NCBI GenBank assembly: GCA_963795055.1
Contig: CAWCGJ010000011.1
Coordinates: 62,001 to 126,000, forward strand
DNA length: 64,000 bases
From: JASHPR01 sp963795055
GTDB lineage: Bacteria > Actinomycetota > Actinomycetes > Streptosporangiales > Streptosporangiaceae
Direction of reading: 5' to 3'
This document shows positions 26,053-34,687 of the stretch, in pieces. How positions within the stretch are numbered: position 1 is the first letter of the stretch; each line of letters opens with the position of its first letter. The position numbers and the translations under genes were made by a program. The notes beneath the pieces were generated by a model, which worked only from the letters and a program-made list of their open reading frames with translations, had not been told where the DNA came from and made no database searches.

Positions 26053-26829
26053 ATGCCGATTGACTACCTGTTTGACCTCACCGGCCAGGTCGCGCTGGTC
26101 ACCGGGGCGGGCAGCGGGCTGGGCGCGGAGTTCGCCGCGGTGATGGCCGAGGCCGGCGCCGACGTGGTGTGCGCCGACATCGATCTGCCCAGCGCGCAGG
26201 CCACGGCCGCCGGCGTCGAGCGGGCCGGGCGGGCCGGCCTGGCCGTCCGTTGTGACGTGACGCGCCACGACGAGGTGGTGGCCATGGTCGGCACCGCGAC
26301 GGCGCAATTCGGGCGGCTGGACGTGCTGTTCAACAACGCGGGGATCGCCGACCCGTCGCCCGCGCCGGTGCACGAGTTCGACCTGGAGGGCTGGCACCGG
26401 GTCATCGACGTGGACCTGAACGGCGTGTTCTACTGCGCCCGCGAGGCGCTGCGCGTGATGGTCGAGCAGGGCAGCGGGAAGATCATCAATATCGCCTCGA
26501 TGTGGGGGCTGGCCGGCGGGTCGAGCGTGTTCCCGGTGCCGGCGTACAACGCGGCCAAGGGCGCGGTGGTCAACCTGACCCGCGAGCTCGGGCTGGAGTA
26601 CGCGACCCGGGGCATCCAGGTCAACGCGCTCTGCCCCGGTTTCTACCGCACCCGGCTCGGCCCCTACGACGATCCCGGGTTCCTCGCCGCGGTCACCGCC
26701 TTCACCCCCATGGGACGGGTGGCCGAGGCGCGGGAGATCCGGGGGCCGGCGCTGTTCCTGGCCTCGCCCGCGTCGGACTTCATGACCGGGCAGACGCTGG
26801 TGGTCGACGGCGGCTGCCTGGCCAAGTGA
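26053..26829 (+). CDS. Short-chain dehydrogenase/reductase
   Basis: This 258-residue classical SDR is NAD(P)-dependent on alcohols, ketones or sugars. It has TGAGSGLG for cofactor, NNAGIA, a catalytic Ser in INIASM, YNAAK for catalytic Tyr/Lys, and TGQTLVVDGG near the end. An acidic ADID after beta-2 suggests NAD preference. It lies in a same-strand run after the inositol-dehydrogenase-like gene, with an MBL gene 10 nt downstream. Its substrate is unknown, but carbohydrate or cyclitol catabolism fits the setting. Confidence 0.9.
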   Translation: MPIDYLFDLTGQVALVTGAGSGLGAEFAAVMAEAGADVVCADIDLPSAQATAAGVERAGRAGLAVRCDVTRHDEVVAMVGTATAQFGRLDVLFNNAGIADPSPAPVHEFDLEGWHRVIDVDLNGVFYCAREALRVMVEQGSGKIINIASMWGLAGGSSVFPVPAYNAAKGAVVNLTRELGLEYATRGIQVNALCPGFYRTRLGPYDDPGFLAAVTAFTPMGRVAEAREIRGPALFLASPASDFMTGQTLVVDGGCLAK

Positions 26830-26839
26830 GAGGGTGCGC

Positions 26840-27814
26840 ATGACCACCGAACTGGTGCTCCTGGGGACGGCGGGCGCGCCCTTTCCCGTCCCTGGCCGCG
26901 CGGGGATCTCGTCGGCGCTCGTCGCGGACGGGCGGGTCTTTGTCATCGACTGCGGCCGCGGGTCGCCGTCCGCGTTCGCCGATGCGGGCCTGGACTTCCG
27001 CAGCCTGGAAGCGGTCTTCCTGTCCCACCTGCACGCCGACCACACCGGTGACCTGCCCGGCATGCTCCTGTACCCGTGGGGCGTCCGCGCGGGCGATCAC
27101 GGCCCGCTCGCGCCGGTCCGCGTCTACGGGCCGTCGCGACCCGAGGCGCTGCCCGACGGCGACGCCTTCTTCCACCGGGTGACCACGATCTGCCCGGAAC
27201 GGCCGGCCCCGGGCACGGAGGACCTGGTCGGACACATCCTGGCCGGCTACGCCTACCACCTGAACATCATGCCGCTGGATGCCCGCATGCCGGACGCGGG
27301 CCAGCTCGCCCGCGGCTCCGACATCGCCCTCCCGGCCCGGACCGAGGGCAGCGCCCAGGTCCCGGTGGTGGTCGTCGACGACGATGCCGTCCGGGTCACC
27401 GCCGTCGCGGTGATGCACGGCCGGGCGGTCCCGGCGCTCGCCTACCGGTTCGATACCGCCGACGGCTCCGTGGTGTTCTCCGGCGACACCAGCGTGAACG
27501 ACGACCTGATCGCCCTGGCCCGGGGAGCCGACATCCTCGTCCACCATGTCGCCGACCTCGGCTACCTCGAACACCACGGCACCGATCGCCCCGAACTCGA
27601 GCGGATGGCCGCGCTGCACACCGACATCACCCAGGTCGGGGCCGTGGCCGAGCGGGCCCGGGTCCGGGAGCTGATCCTCAGCCACTACCTCCCGGCCGAC
27701 CCGGACGCGATCTCGGAGGCGGAATGGGCGCGGCGCGCCGGGCAGGGCTTCAGCGGGACGACCACGGCGGGCCGCGACGGCCTGCGCCGGACGCTGGATC
27801 GCGCCCCTTCGTGA
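26840..27814 (+). CDS. Metallo-beta-lactamase-fold hydrolase (RNase Z/arylsulfatase-like branch)
   Basis: This 324-residue protein has the metal motif SHLHADHTGD, a preceding IDCGRG, the later VMHGRAVPALAY and FSGDTSVND, and a C-terminal His in LILSHYLP. Two metal ions are expected. The family includes tRNase Z, lactonases and arylsulfatases. The gap after the core and the coupling with an SDR suggest a small-molecule hydrolase rather than RNA processing (inference). The ATG at 26840 is favoured over GTG 26834 because GAGAGGG has better spacing. Confidence 0.85.
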   Translation: MTTELVLLGTAGAPFPVPGRAGISSALVADGRVFVIDCGRGSPSAFADAGLDFRSLEAVFLSHLHADHTGDLPGMLLYPWGVRAGDHGPLAPVRVYGPSRPEALPDGDAFFHRVTTICPERPAPGTEDLVGHILAGYAYHLNIMPLDARMPDAGQLARGSDIALPARTEGSAQVPVVVVDDDAVRVTAVAVMHGRAVPALAYRFDTADGSVVFSGDTSVNDDLIALARGADILVHHVADLGYLEHHGTDRPELERMAALHTDITQVGAVAERARVRELILSHYLPADPDAISEAEWARRAGQGFSGTTTAGRDGLRRTLDRAPS

Positions 27815-27884
27815 TCGCCGCCGACGATGGGAGCTGTGCCCGAGATCGGTGATCACGAGGAGCTCGTGGCCTGGTGCGGCGCTG

Positions 27885-28016
27885 ATGGTGGAGGAGCGGA
27901 ATCACGCGGCGCGGCGCATGTACTCCGGCCTCGGGCTGCGGTACCGGCCGCTGGCCGCCGCCGCGGTACCCGGCTGGCGCCGCGTAAAGTCGGGTGGGCC
28001 GATCAAGGACGAATGA
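27885..28016 (+). pseudogene. Probable C-terminal remnant of a GNAT acetyltransferase
   Basis: A short frame reads MVEERNHAARRMYSGLGL and continues Arg-rich to a stop at 28016. The N-x-A-A-R-x-x-Y-x-x-L-G-x-R pattern is the last conserved helix and strand of GNAT acetyltransferases. No acetyl-CoA loop or N-terminal half is present, and the next gene overlaps the end. It is weakly supported because only about 20 residues carry the signal. Confidence 0.4.
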
Positions 28017-28018
28017 TC

Positions 28019-29410
28019 ATGACTGAATCCAGTTCACCGGGGCCGCCGAGCCCGGCGGCCAGGCTGCCCGATCTGCCCGCCACGACCGGCGAGCGGCGCG
28101 CGTCCGGGCAGGCTGCCCGCCAGCGGGCCCGGCGGAGCGGGCTGGGGCACTGGGCGGAAGAGGACCGGGAGCACGACGCGCTGCAGGCGATCCTGGCGCA
28201 GAACCAGATCCGGGTCCCTGACCTGCTTCCGCTGCGGCATCAGCGGATGGCGGCCTCCCCGTGGAACTACTACCGGGGCGCCGCGGCGGTGATGGCGGGC
28301 GACCTGGCCGTCCAGCCGGACAGCGGGCTGATCGTGCAGTTGTGCGGGGACGCGCACGTACTGAACTTCGGCCTGTGGGCCACGCCGGAGCGGAACCTGC
28401 TGTTCGACCTGCGCGACTTCGACGAGACCCTGCCCGGCCCGTTCGAGTGGGACGTCAAGCGCTTCGCCGCCAGCGTCGTGGTGGCGGCCCGGGAGAACCG
28501 GGTCAAGCCGGCCCGGGCCGCCGCGGCGGTCACCGCCGGGATCGAGGCCTACTGCCGGCGCATGCGGTGGTACACCAAGCAGCCCGAGCTCGACATCTGG
28601 TACGACGGGATCCACGTCGACAGCTTCATCAACTACTTCGAGCCGGCCGATCGCGGGCGGGCCTCGGTCTACATCGAGCGCAAGCGCCAGCGCCGCACCA
28701 GCCGGGGCGCGTTCGCGAAGCTCACCGCGATGGCGCACGGGCGGCCGCGGATCACCGAGGACCCGCCGGTCCGGGTCACGATCAGTGACGAGGAGCAGGC
28801 CGATCTTCTGCAGCACCTGCTGGCCTCCTACCGGCTGACGCTGCAAGAGGACCGGCGGACCCTGTTCGACCGGTTCACCGAGGCCGACATGGTCCGCCAG
28901 GTCGTGGGGGTCGGCAGCGTGGGCATGCGGGTCTACCTGCTGCTGCTGGAGGGCCGTTCCGGTGCCGACCCGCTGTTCCTCCAGGCCAAGCAGGCCGGGC
29001 CGTCGGTGTATGAGGCCTACGCCCAGCCCAGCCGCCACGACCACCACGGCGCGCGGGTGGTCAGCGGCAAGCGGCTGGTGCAGAGCGCCTCCGACATCTT
29101 CGTGGGCTGGGGGTCACTGCACGGGAACGACTACTACGTACGGCAGTTCCGCGACATGAAGATCATCCCCAGCACCGACCTGATCGCCCCCCGCCTGGCC
29201 GAGTTCGCCACCGCCTGCGGGGAGACGCTCGCCCGGGCCCACGCCCGCACCGGAGACCCGGTGGCCATCGACGGCTACATCGGCAAGCGGACCAAGTTCA
29301 CCGAGGCGATCAGCCGTTTCGCCCGCCGGTACGCCGACCAGAACGAGCGCGACCACGCCCAGCTGGTCCGCGCCATCGCCGCGGGGGAAGTGGAGAGCCT
29401 GCCGAACTGA
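28019..29410 (+). CDS. DUF2252 family protein
   Basis: This 463-residue protein matches the actinobacterial DUF2252 family in length and motifs: ALLPLRHQRM-type start (VPDLLPLRHQRMAASPWNYY), LCGDAHVLNFGLW, FDLRDFDETLPGPFEWDVKR, and YYVRQFRDMK near the end. The pattern resembles kinase-like or aminoglycoside-phosphotransferase-like folds, but catalytic assignment is uncertain and no function is established. ATG 28019 has AAGGA 9 nt upstream; ATG 28013 is too close to it. A strong hairpin follows the stop. Confidence 0.85.
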   Translation: MTESSSPGPPSPAARLPDLPATTGERRASGQAARQRARRSGLGHWAEEDREHDALQAILAQNQIRVPDLLPLRHQRMAASPWNYYRGAAAVMAGDLAVQPDSGLIVQLCGDAHVLNFGLWATPERNLLFDLRDFDETLPGPFEWDVKRFAASVVVAARENRVKPARAAAAVTAGIEAYCRRMRWYTKQPELDIWYDGIHVDSFINYFEPADRGRASVYIERKRQRRTSRGAFAKLTAMAHGRPRITEDPPVRVTISDEEQADLLQHLLASYRLTLQEDRRTLFDRFTEADMVRQVVGVGSVGMRVYLLLLEGRSGADPLFLQAKQAGPSVYEAYAQPSRHDHHGARVVSGKRLVQSASDIFVGWGSLHGNDYYVRQFRDMKIIPSTDLIAPRLAEFATACGETLARAHARTGDPVAIDGYIGKRTKFTEAISRFARRYADQNERDHAQLVRAIAAGEVESLPN

Positions 29411-29416
29411 CCAGGC

Positions 29417-29442
29417 CCCGGCCGGTCTCCGGCCCGGCCGGG
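29417..29442. terminator. Hairpin between convergent genes
   Basis: Perfect 9-bp arms (CCCGGCCGG at 29417-29425, complement at 29434-29442) with an 8-nt loop occupy the 32-nt gap between two converging stops. It probably serves as a bidirectional terminator, though no U-tract is present. Confidence 0.55.
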
Positions 29443-30018
29443 TCAGCGCGCGCGGCGCGGGCGGGCCAGGACGTGGGCGCGCTCGCCCTGCGGCCCGAAC
29501 AGGACCAGCAGCTCGGCGGGCTCGGCCCCGGCGCTGCTGAACCAGTGCGGGGTGCGGGTGTCGAACTCGGCGGCTTCTCCCGGCTTCATGATGAAGTCGT
29601 GCTCGCCGAGCCGCAGCCGGAGCCGGCCCGACAGCACGTACATCCACTCGTAGCCCTCGTGGCTCTTCTGCTCGCCGCCGGGCGCGCCCGCCGGGACGAT
29701 CATCTTGTAGGCGCGTATCCCGCCGGGCTGGCGGGTCAGCGGGATGAGCGTGCGGCCGTTGCGCCGCACCGGCCGCGCGCGGATGCGCGGGTCGCCCGGC
29801 GCCGGCGCGCCGACCAGCTCGTCCAGCGGCACCTGGTGCGCGCGGGCCAGGGCCAGCAGCAGCTCCAGGGTCGGCTTGCGGCCGCCGGACTCCAGCCGGG
29901 ACAGCGTGCTCACCGAGATGCCGGTCGCCTCGGACAGCTCGGCCAGCGTGGCGCCGCGCTGCCGGCGCAGGGCGCGCAGGCGCGGCCCCACCGCGTCGAG
30001 GACTGGATCGTGTCCCAT
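29443..30018 (-). CDS. XRE-family regulator with cupin domain
   Basis: This 191-residue regulator has a helix-turn-helix at residues 10-65 (ALRRQRGATLAELSEATGIS, STLSRLESGGRKPTLELLL) and a C-terminal cupin (YEWMYVLSGRLRLRLGEHDF, GEAAEFDTRTPHWF). This class often controls amino-acid, polyamine or redox genes, with the cupin sensing a small ligand. The divergent gene encodes a thioredoxin-reductase-like flavoprotein, its likely target. Promoter elements place transcription start at or next to the ATG, so the message is probably leaderless. Confidence 0.9.
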   Translation of the reverse strand: MGHDPVLDAVGPRLRALRRQRGATLAELSEATGISVSTLSRLESGGRKPTLELLLALARAHQVPLDELVGAPAPGDPRIRARPVRRNGRTLIPLTRQPGGIRAYKMIVPAGAPGGEQKSHEGYEWMYVLSGRLRLRLGEHDFIMKPGEAAEFDTRTPHWFSSAGAEPAELLVLFGPQGERAHVLARPRRAR

Positions 30019-30025
30019 CCATCTA

Positions 30026-30053
30026 TTGCTACTTCGGCAAACGAGTTTGTCAA
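30026..30053 (-). promoter_or_regulatory. Promoter of XRE-cupin gene with overlapping palindrome
   Basis: On the minus strand TTGACA (30053-30048) and TAGCAA (30031-30026) are 16 nt apart, and the ATG begins 7 nt after the -10. CAAAC/GTTTG (30038-30049) forms a palindrome inside the spacer, a natural autoregulatory site. Confidence 0.6.
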
Positions 30054-30082
30054 CTTGCCGGGCGGCGGCTCATCGTGTGCGC

Positions 30083-31075
30083 ATGGATGAGAACTACGCG
30101 GACGAGAACTACGCGGACGAGAACTACGACGTGGTCGTGATCGGCGGCGGCGCGGCCGGGCTGGCCGGCGCGGTCGCGCTGGCCAGGTCCCGCCGCTCGG
30201 TGCTGGTGATCGACGCGGGCGACCCGCGCAACGCCCCGGCGGGACACGTACACAACTTCCTCACCCGGGACGGCACGCCCCCGGCGGAGATCTACGCGGC
30301 CGGGCGCGGCGAGGTCGCCCGTTACGGCGGCCGGGTCGAGATCGGGCGGGTCACCGCGCTGTGGCGGGACGGCGAGCGGTTCGGGGTCCGGGTCGGCGGC
30401 CGCACCGTGGCGGCGCGGCGGCTGCTAGCCGCCACCGGCCTGCGCGACGAGCTTCCCGACGTGCCGGGGCTTGCCGCCCGCTGGGGCATCGACGTGCTGC
30501 ACTGCCCGTACTGCCACGGCTGGGAGGTCGCCGGCCAGCGTATCGGCATCCTGGCCACCGGGCCGGCCGCCGTCCATCAGGCTCTGCTGTTCCGGCAGGT
30601 CAGCCCGCACGTGACGCTGCTGGGGCACACCGGTCCCTGGCCGGCCGCCGAGCAGCGCGCCCAGCTTGGCGCCCGCGGCATCGCCCTCGTCGAGGGCACG
30701 GTGAAACAGATCGAGGCCGGCGCCCGTGGCCTGACCGGGGTGCGGCTGGCCGGCGGCCGCCGCGTGGCCCTCGACGCGGTCGTCGTCATGCCGCGCCTGA
30801 CGGCCCGCGCGGAGCTACTCGCCCCGCTCGGCCTGCGGCCGGCCGAGGTCCGGGTCGACGGCCATCTGGTGGGGACCCGGATCGAGACCGATCCCCGCGG
30901 CGCCACCGCCGTGCCGGGAGTGTGGGCCGCCGGCAATCTGACCGACCTCCAGGCTCAGGTCGTCACGGCCGCGGCGGCCGGGCTGGCCGCCGGGGCCGCG
31001 ATCAATCTCGACCTCGTCGTCGAGGAGGCCAGGCCCGCCGCACGGCCAGCCCAGCCGTCCCGGTCAGGCGGTTAG
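30083..31075 (+). CDS. Thioredoxin-reductase-like NAD(P)/FAD oxidoreductase
   Basis: This 330-residue flavoprotein has an FAD fold (DVVVIGGGAAGLAGAVALA), a CxxC-like HCPYCHGWE in the position of the thioredoxin reductase redox centre, and GVWAAGNLTDLQAQVVTAA at the C-terminus. The second GxGxxG (GILATGPAAVHQAL) is poor for NADPH. Such proteins occur as thioredoxin-reductase-like or gliotoxin-oxidase-like disulfide oxidoreductases. The first 16 residues are three copies of a five-residue acidic unit (15-bp DNA repeat) before the fold begins. No ribosome site precedes ATG 30083. It overlaps the convergent AhpD-like gene by 4 nt. Confidence 0.85.
   Translation: MDENYADENYADENYDVVVIGGGAAGLAGAVALARSRRSVLVIDAGDPRNAPAGHVHNFLTRDGTPPAEIYAAGRGEVARYGGRVEIGRVTALWRDGERFGVRVGGRTVAARRLLAATGLRDELPDVPGLAARWGIDVLHCPYCHGWEVAGQRIGILATGPAAVHQALLFRQVSPHVTLLGHTGPWPAAEQRAQLGARGIALVEGTVKQIEAGARGLTGVRLAGGRRVALDAVVVMPRLTARAELLAPLGLRPAEVRVDGHLVGTRIETDPRGATAVPGVWAAGNLTDLQAQVVTAAAAGLAAGAAINLDLVVEEARPAARPAQPSRSGG
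30086..30130 (+). repeat. Three 15-bp tandem repeats at gene start
   Basis: GACGAGAACTACGCG-type units at 30086-30100, 30101-30115 and 30116-30130 are nearly identical. They encode the repeated DENYA segment at the N-terminus of the flavoprotein. Confidence 0.9.
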
Positions 31076-31545
31076 CCCCACTGGCCGGGCTGGTAGTCGC
31101 CGGCGGGCTGCCGGGTGATGACGTTCAGGCGGTTGTAGGCGTTGATGAGTGCGATCAGCGACACCAGCGCGGCGAGCTGGTCATCGTCGTAGTGCTTGGC
31201 CGCATTCGCCCAGGCCTCGTCGGTGACCCCGCCGGCCGCATCGGCGATGCGGGTGCCCTGCTCGGTGAGCTCCAGCGCGGCCCGCTCGGCCTCGGTGAAG
31301 ACGTTCGCCTCCCGCCACACCGCGACCAGGTTGAGCCGCACCGGGGTCTCCCCCGCGTGGGCGGCGTCCTTGGTGTGCATGTCGGTGCAGGCGGCGCAGC
31401 CGTTGATCTGGCTGGCCCGGATCTTCACCAGCTCCTGCGTGGCGGCCGGCAGGCTCGAGCTCGTCAGGACCGCGCCCGCCGAGTTGATGTGCTTGGCGAA
31501 CTTCGCCGCGACCTCGTTGCCGTGAAAGCCCAGTCTCGCGTCCAT
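31072..31545 (-). CDS. AhpD-like carboxymuconolactone decarboxylase family protein
   Basis: This 157-residue helical protein has the CxxC-plus-His redox site INGCAACTDMHTK typical of AhpD-like alkylhydroperoxidases. It probably reduces peroxides or disulfides with a cytoplasmic donor. GGAG lies 6 nt before ATG 31545 (an ATG one codon earlier is also possible). It converges on and overlaps the thioredoxin-reductase-like gene, so the two are not co-transcribed but both act on thiols. Confidence 0.92.
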   Translation of the reverse strand: MDARLGFHGNEVAAKFAKHINSAGAVLTSSSLPAATQELVKIRASQINGCAACTDMHTKDAAHAGETPVRLNLVAVWREANVFTEAERAALELTEQGTRIADAAGGVTDEAWANAAKHYDDDQLAALVSLIALINAYNRLNVITRQPAGDYQPGQWG

Positions 31546-31626
31546 CATGATCTCCTTGCCGTTCCTGTGGGTACACCTCGTTGACCCGTCAGCACGGCAG
31601 GATGTGACCGCCCGGCGCGGCGGGCG

Positions 31627-32736
31627 TCAGCCAGCGGCCCGGCACTCCTCGTGCTCCGTGACCGCCTGGGAGATGAGCATCGCGTTTTCGGACAGGACCG
31701 AGAGCCAGTAGTTCATCCGTTCCGCGTTGGTGAGGTCCCGCCAGTGCGAGAAGAGCCGGGCGGCGTCGGCGAGCGGCAGCCGGCCCTCGGCCTGATGGAC
31801 CTCGACCGTGAACGACGCCCCCTGCGGGCACGCGCCGACCGCCGTGGACACGATGGAGGCCAGGCCCGCGGGTCCGTACATGGTGCCTAGCGACCGCCGG
31901 CCTGCGTAGCTGAACGGAACGGGCAGTCTCGTCAGGAAGCTGAAGTGATCGGACAGGCCCGGGATGAGGGGATGCCCGTCGTGCAGGTGAAAGTGGATGG
32001 GCTTGCCGATCTGGCCCAGCGAGCGCGTGACGTCGAGCACGGTCGGCAGGCAGGTGCCGACCGCGTCCTGGACGTCCGCGATCAGGTCGGGCAGCCGGTC
32101 GTCCTCCGGGCTGAGGTGGCCCAGCCCCACGCCGGGATGGCTGAGCCAGAACACAGACGACGCCTGCCTGATGCCGATGTGGCCGACGTCGACGCAGCAG
32201 CTCACCCGCTCCGCCCCGCGGAGCCGTTCCGCCACGTCCACGAACCAGCCCGGGTCATGGCCGGCGGCGTACTCGAGGAAGACCATGAGGCCGTCCGGGC
32301 GCTCGCCGAGCCGCCCGTTCAGCTCCCGCAGCCCGGCCAGCAGGCCGTCGGTCTGCGCCGCCATGTCGTGGTGGTCGTGGACGACCAGGCCGGCGACCCG
32401 GCCGGCGAAGCGGCCGGCGAAGTCCGCCACCGCGGCGCGGCCCCGCTCGTGCAGGACATTGATGCCGCGGTTCAGGTGCACTACCGGCAGGCGCCCCGCG
32501 GACGGCGCGAACCGCAGCACGTAGTCGAGCTGGTCCGGCGTGTCCGCGTACACCTCGGCGGCCGCGCCCATCTGGGCGAAGCGGAGCGCGGCCAGCTTGA
32601 GCAGCGCGTCGTCTCCGGAGATGCGCTGCTGGAACAGGGCGTGCACGGGCCAGGGCCCCTCCTGCTCCGCGAGGGCTTCGCCCGTGGTGGTCTCGCCAGC
32701 GCTGGCCTCGCCGTGGTCCGGCCGGGCACCATCCAT
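31627..32736 (-). CDS. TIM-barrel (xylose-isomerase-like) protein next to CotH kinase
   Basis: This 369-residue protein has barrel-like alternation and metal-site candidates: VVHLNRGINVL, VVHDHHDMAAQ, MVFLEYAAGHD, CCVDVGHIG, HFHLHDGHP and SFTVEVHQAEG. Glu and His residues at strand ends match the AP-endonuclease-2/xylose-isomerase-like barrel, usually an epimerase, isomerase or dehydratase with a divalent metal. It lies 74 nt downstream of a CotH kinase on the same strand, suggesting a two-gene pathway. ATG 32736 has AAAAGG 9 nt upstream. The substrate cannot be told. Confidence 0.7.
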   Translation of the reverse strand: MDGARPDHGEASAGETTTGEALAEQEGPWPVHALFQQRISGDDALLKLAALRFAQMGAAAEVYADTPDQLDYVLRFAPSAGRLPVVHLNRGINVLHERGRAAVADFAGRFAGRVAGLVVHDHHDMAAQTDGLLAGLRELNGRLGERPDGLMVFLEYAAGHDPGWFVDVAERLRGAERVSCCVDVGHIGIRQASSVFWLSHPGVGLGHLSPEDDRLPDLIADVQDAVGTCLPTVLDVTRSLGQIGKPIHFHLHDGHPLIPGLSDHFSFLTRLPVPFSYAGRRSLGTMYGPAGLASIVSTAVGACPQGASFTVEVHQAEGRLPLADAARLFSHWRDLTNAERMNYWLSVLSENAMLISQAVTEHEECRAAG

Positions 32737-32810
32737 GTTTGGGAACCTTTTCCGCTCGGGGCAGTGGGCTTCATCCTCGCATCCGCCGACCGCAGGCCAG
32801 CCTGACCAGG

Positions 32811-34553
32811 CTAGGCGGCGCGGTCCAGCGGCCGGGCCGCCGGGGCGAAGCCGTCGATCCGGCGCGGCATGGTCCGCCTGATCTGCTTCAGCTGCGCGCG
32901 GGCGCTGTCCCGGCGCATGCGGACGTAGTGGACGATGCCCTCCACTTTCTTCCGCCCGCGCCGCATTTCGTGCTGCAGGCAGCCGCTCCAGTAGATCTCG
33001 GCGTTGCTGAACTGCCGGCCGGTGAACGGCCGTCCCCACGGCGTGTCCGATTCCAGGTAAGCCGCCTGCCGGATGCGCGGCCACAGGCCGTCTGGTGAGT
33101 GCGTCCCGATCCGTGCGGCGAACGCCCGCGGGTTGAACTCGGTATCGAGCAGGTGCTCCATATAGTCCAGGTAGTACTGGCGGTAGTCGTGGTGGCGGAG
33201 CAGGTTCTGCACGAGCGGGATGTGCGTGGTCTTCCGGTTCTTCCAGTAGCGCCGCGTGTTGCCCGCCCAGTCCAGGATGTCGCCGTACTGCCACCGGGTG
33301 CCGAAATAGTCAATCCCCAGGCAGTTGTCGTAGTCCCACGGGATGAAGTGGAAGTAAGGCGAGCCGACGAAATCCTTGGCGGCGCCCTGGTGCCCCGAGT
33401 TGTAGAGGTAGTAATTCGACGGCGTGGCGTAGTAGTTGTCCCAGCTCCCGAGCAGCATGTTGACGGCCGCCCACCTGAGGAAGGACTCGGCGTCCATGAT
33501 GCCGTCCACCGACTCACGGAAGGCGTCGGTGTCGAATCGTTCCCGGCCGCCCGGAAGGCCGACGCCGTTGATCGTCCTGATGAAGCAGGCGAGGTCGTCG
33601 TAGGTGCTGGCCTCGGGGTTGTCCGCGTTGGTCTTGAGCCGGTAGGTGTGCTCCGCGGCACCGGCGACGTAGTACTGGCGCCCGCTGTCGTCGCCGTCGG
33701 GCCCGGTGCGGTAGGCGAGCGTGGCGCACCCGATGTCCCGGCAGGCCGTCTTGTAGAGGTTGCCCAGGTGGTTCTCGCCGAAGCGATCCTTCAGGAACCT
33801 CCGGTCCACCTGCTCGATGACGTTAAAGAGGCCCCGGTAGGTGGAGCCAAAGGCGAACTTGGCGTACGTGTGCCGCGGCGCTGGAATGTCCGCCTGGCCG
33901 AACAGCCGCCAGGCCAGCGCTTCGCGCATCTGGGAAGGATCGTTCCACATCGCCTTGAGGTTGAGGCGCCGCATCCCGGCCAGGCGGTTGTCCGGCCCTG
34001 CAGCATCGAGGATCATCCGCCAGGACCGCTTCGGTGCGCGCAGCGTGCGGTTGCCGGTGTTCTTGATGGAGAACGCCTGCGTGCTGAACAGCGCACCGCC
34101 CTCGTCCAGGGCCGGGATGTGCCGGTCGTTGGCCGGATCGGTCTTCCACACGTCCAGCCGGGCCCCGCGGCCGGGCCGCACCGGCTCGGTCAGCACGCCG
34201 CGCCCGGGGCGGAACCCGGTGACGTGGACCATGTACATGTCCGCGTCGAAGAACTCCTGCTGTCCCAGCGACGCCTTGGCGTAATCCTCGATCGCCCGCG
34301 CGGCAGCGGTCGGCCGCCCGGCCTCGTCGACCAGGGTCAGCCGCCTGGGCGGAACCGGCGGGACATGCGCCGCCAGCAGGTCGAACAGCGCCAGGTACTC
34401 CGCCCTCGTGCGCAGGGACGCATCGTCACGGCCGGCCATCTCGTTGGCCATGCTCGCCAGGACCCGGCTTTGTCCGGCAGGCAAATCCGACACCACCACC
34501 GCCCGGCCCTTGAACAACTCGCAGAACCGGTCTCTATCCACGCCCGTTTCCAT
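32811..34553 (-). CDS. CotH-type protein kinase
   Basis: This 580-residue protein matches bacterial and fungal CotH kinases, atypical protein or small-molecule kinases first seen in spore coats. Landmarks are FSIKNTGNRTLRAPKRSWRM, YRGLFNVIEQVDRRFLKDRF, the catalytic/metal loops LLGSWDNYYATPSNYYLY, and HFIPWDYDNCLG. A substrate-binding lipid or cell-wall role is possible, but no signal peptide is visible, so it acts in the cytoplasm. It is the first gene of a pair with the TIM-barrel gene. The organism lacks visible sporulation genes here, so the target is not a spore coat by any evidence in the window. Confidence 0.85.
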   Translation of the reverse strand: METGVDRDRFCELFKGRAVVVSDLPAGQSRVLASMANEMAGRDDASLRTRAEYLALFDLLAAHVPPVPPRRLTLVDEAGRPTAAARAIEDYAKASLGQQEFFDADMYMVHVTGFRPGRGVLTEPVRPGRGARLDVWKTDPANDRHIPALDEGGALFSTQAFSIKNTGNRTLRAPKRSWRMILDAAGPDNRLAGMRRLNLKAMWNDPSQMREALAWRLFGQADIPAPRHTYAKFAFGSTYRGLFNVIEQVDRRFLKDRFGENHLGNLYKTACRDIGCATLAYRTGPDGDDSGRQYYVAGAAEHTYRLKTNADNPEASTYDDLACFIRTINGVGLPGGRERFDTDAFRESVDGIMDAESFLRWAAVNMLLGSWDNYYATPSNYYLYNSGHQGAAKDFVGSPYFHFIPWDYDNCLGIDYFGTRWQYGDILDWAGNTRRYWKNRKTTHIPLVQNLLRHHDYRQYYLDYMEHLLDTEFNPRAFAARIGTHSPDGLWPRIRQAAYLESDTPWGRPFTGRQFSNAEIYWSGCLQHEMRRGRKKVEGIVHYVRMRRDSARAQLKQIRRTMPRRIDGFAPAARPLDRAA

Positions 34554-34687
34554 GACTCCCCCACTGCGCCCCCCTGCCGTCCGGATCTTCGGCGGTCGGC
34601 AGCCCCCGGTAGCGCGTACTTATGAGTAACTACGTATCTAGAGCGCGCCGCCCGCCCGCAGATACATGAGGGGCCCGGCCCGTCGCG

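Noticed and set aside
29114..30022. Long minus-strand frame overlapping the XRE-cupin gene
   Set aside because: It is a shifted shadow of the XRE-cupin gene, with Arg/Ala-rich composition.
31072..31545. AhpD-like proteins as selenoproteins
   Set aside because: Both this gene and the one at 37360-37956 have intact CxxC codons and no in-frame UGA; known AhpD-like selenoproteins would show one.
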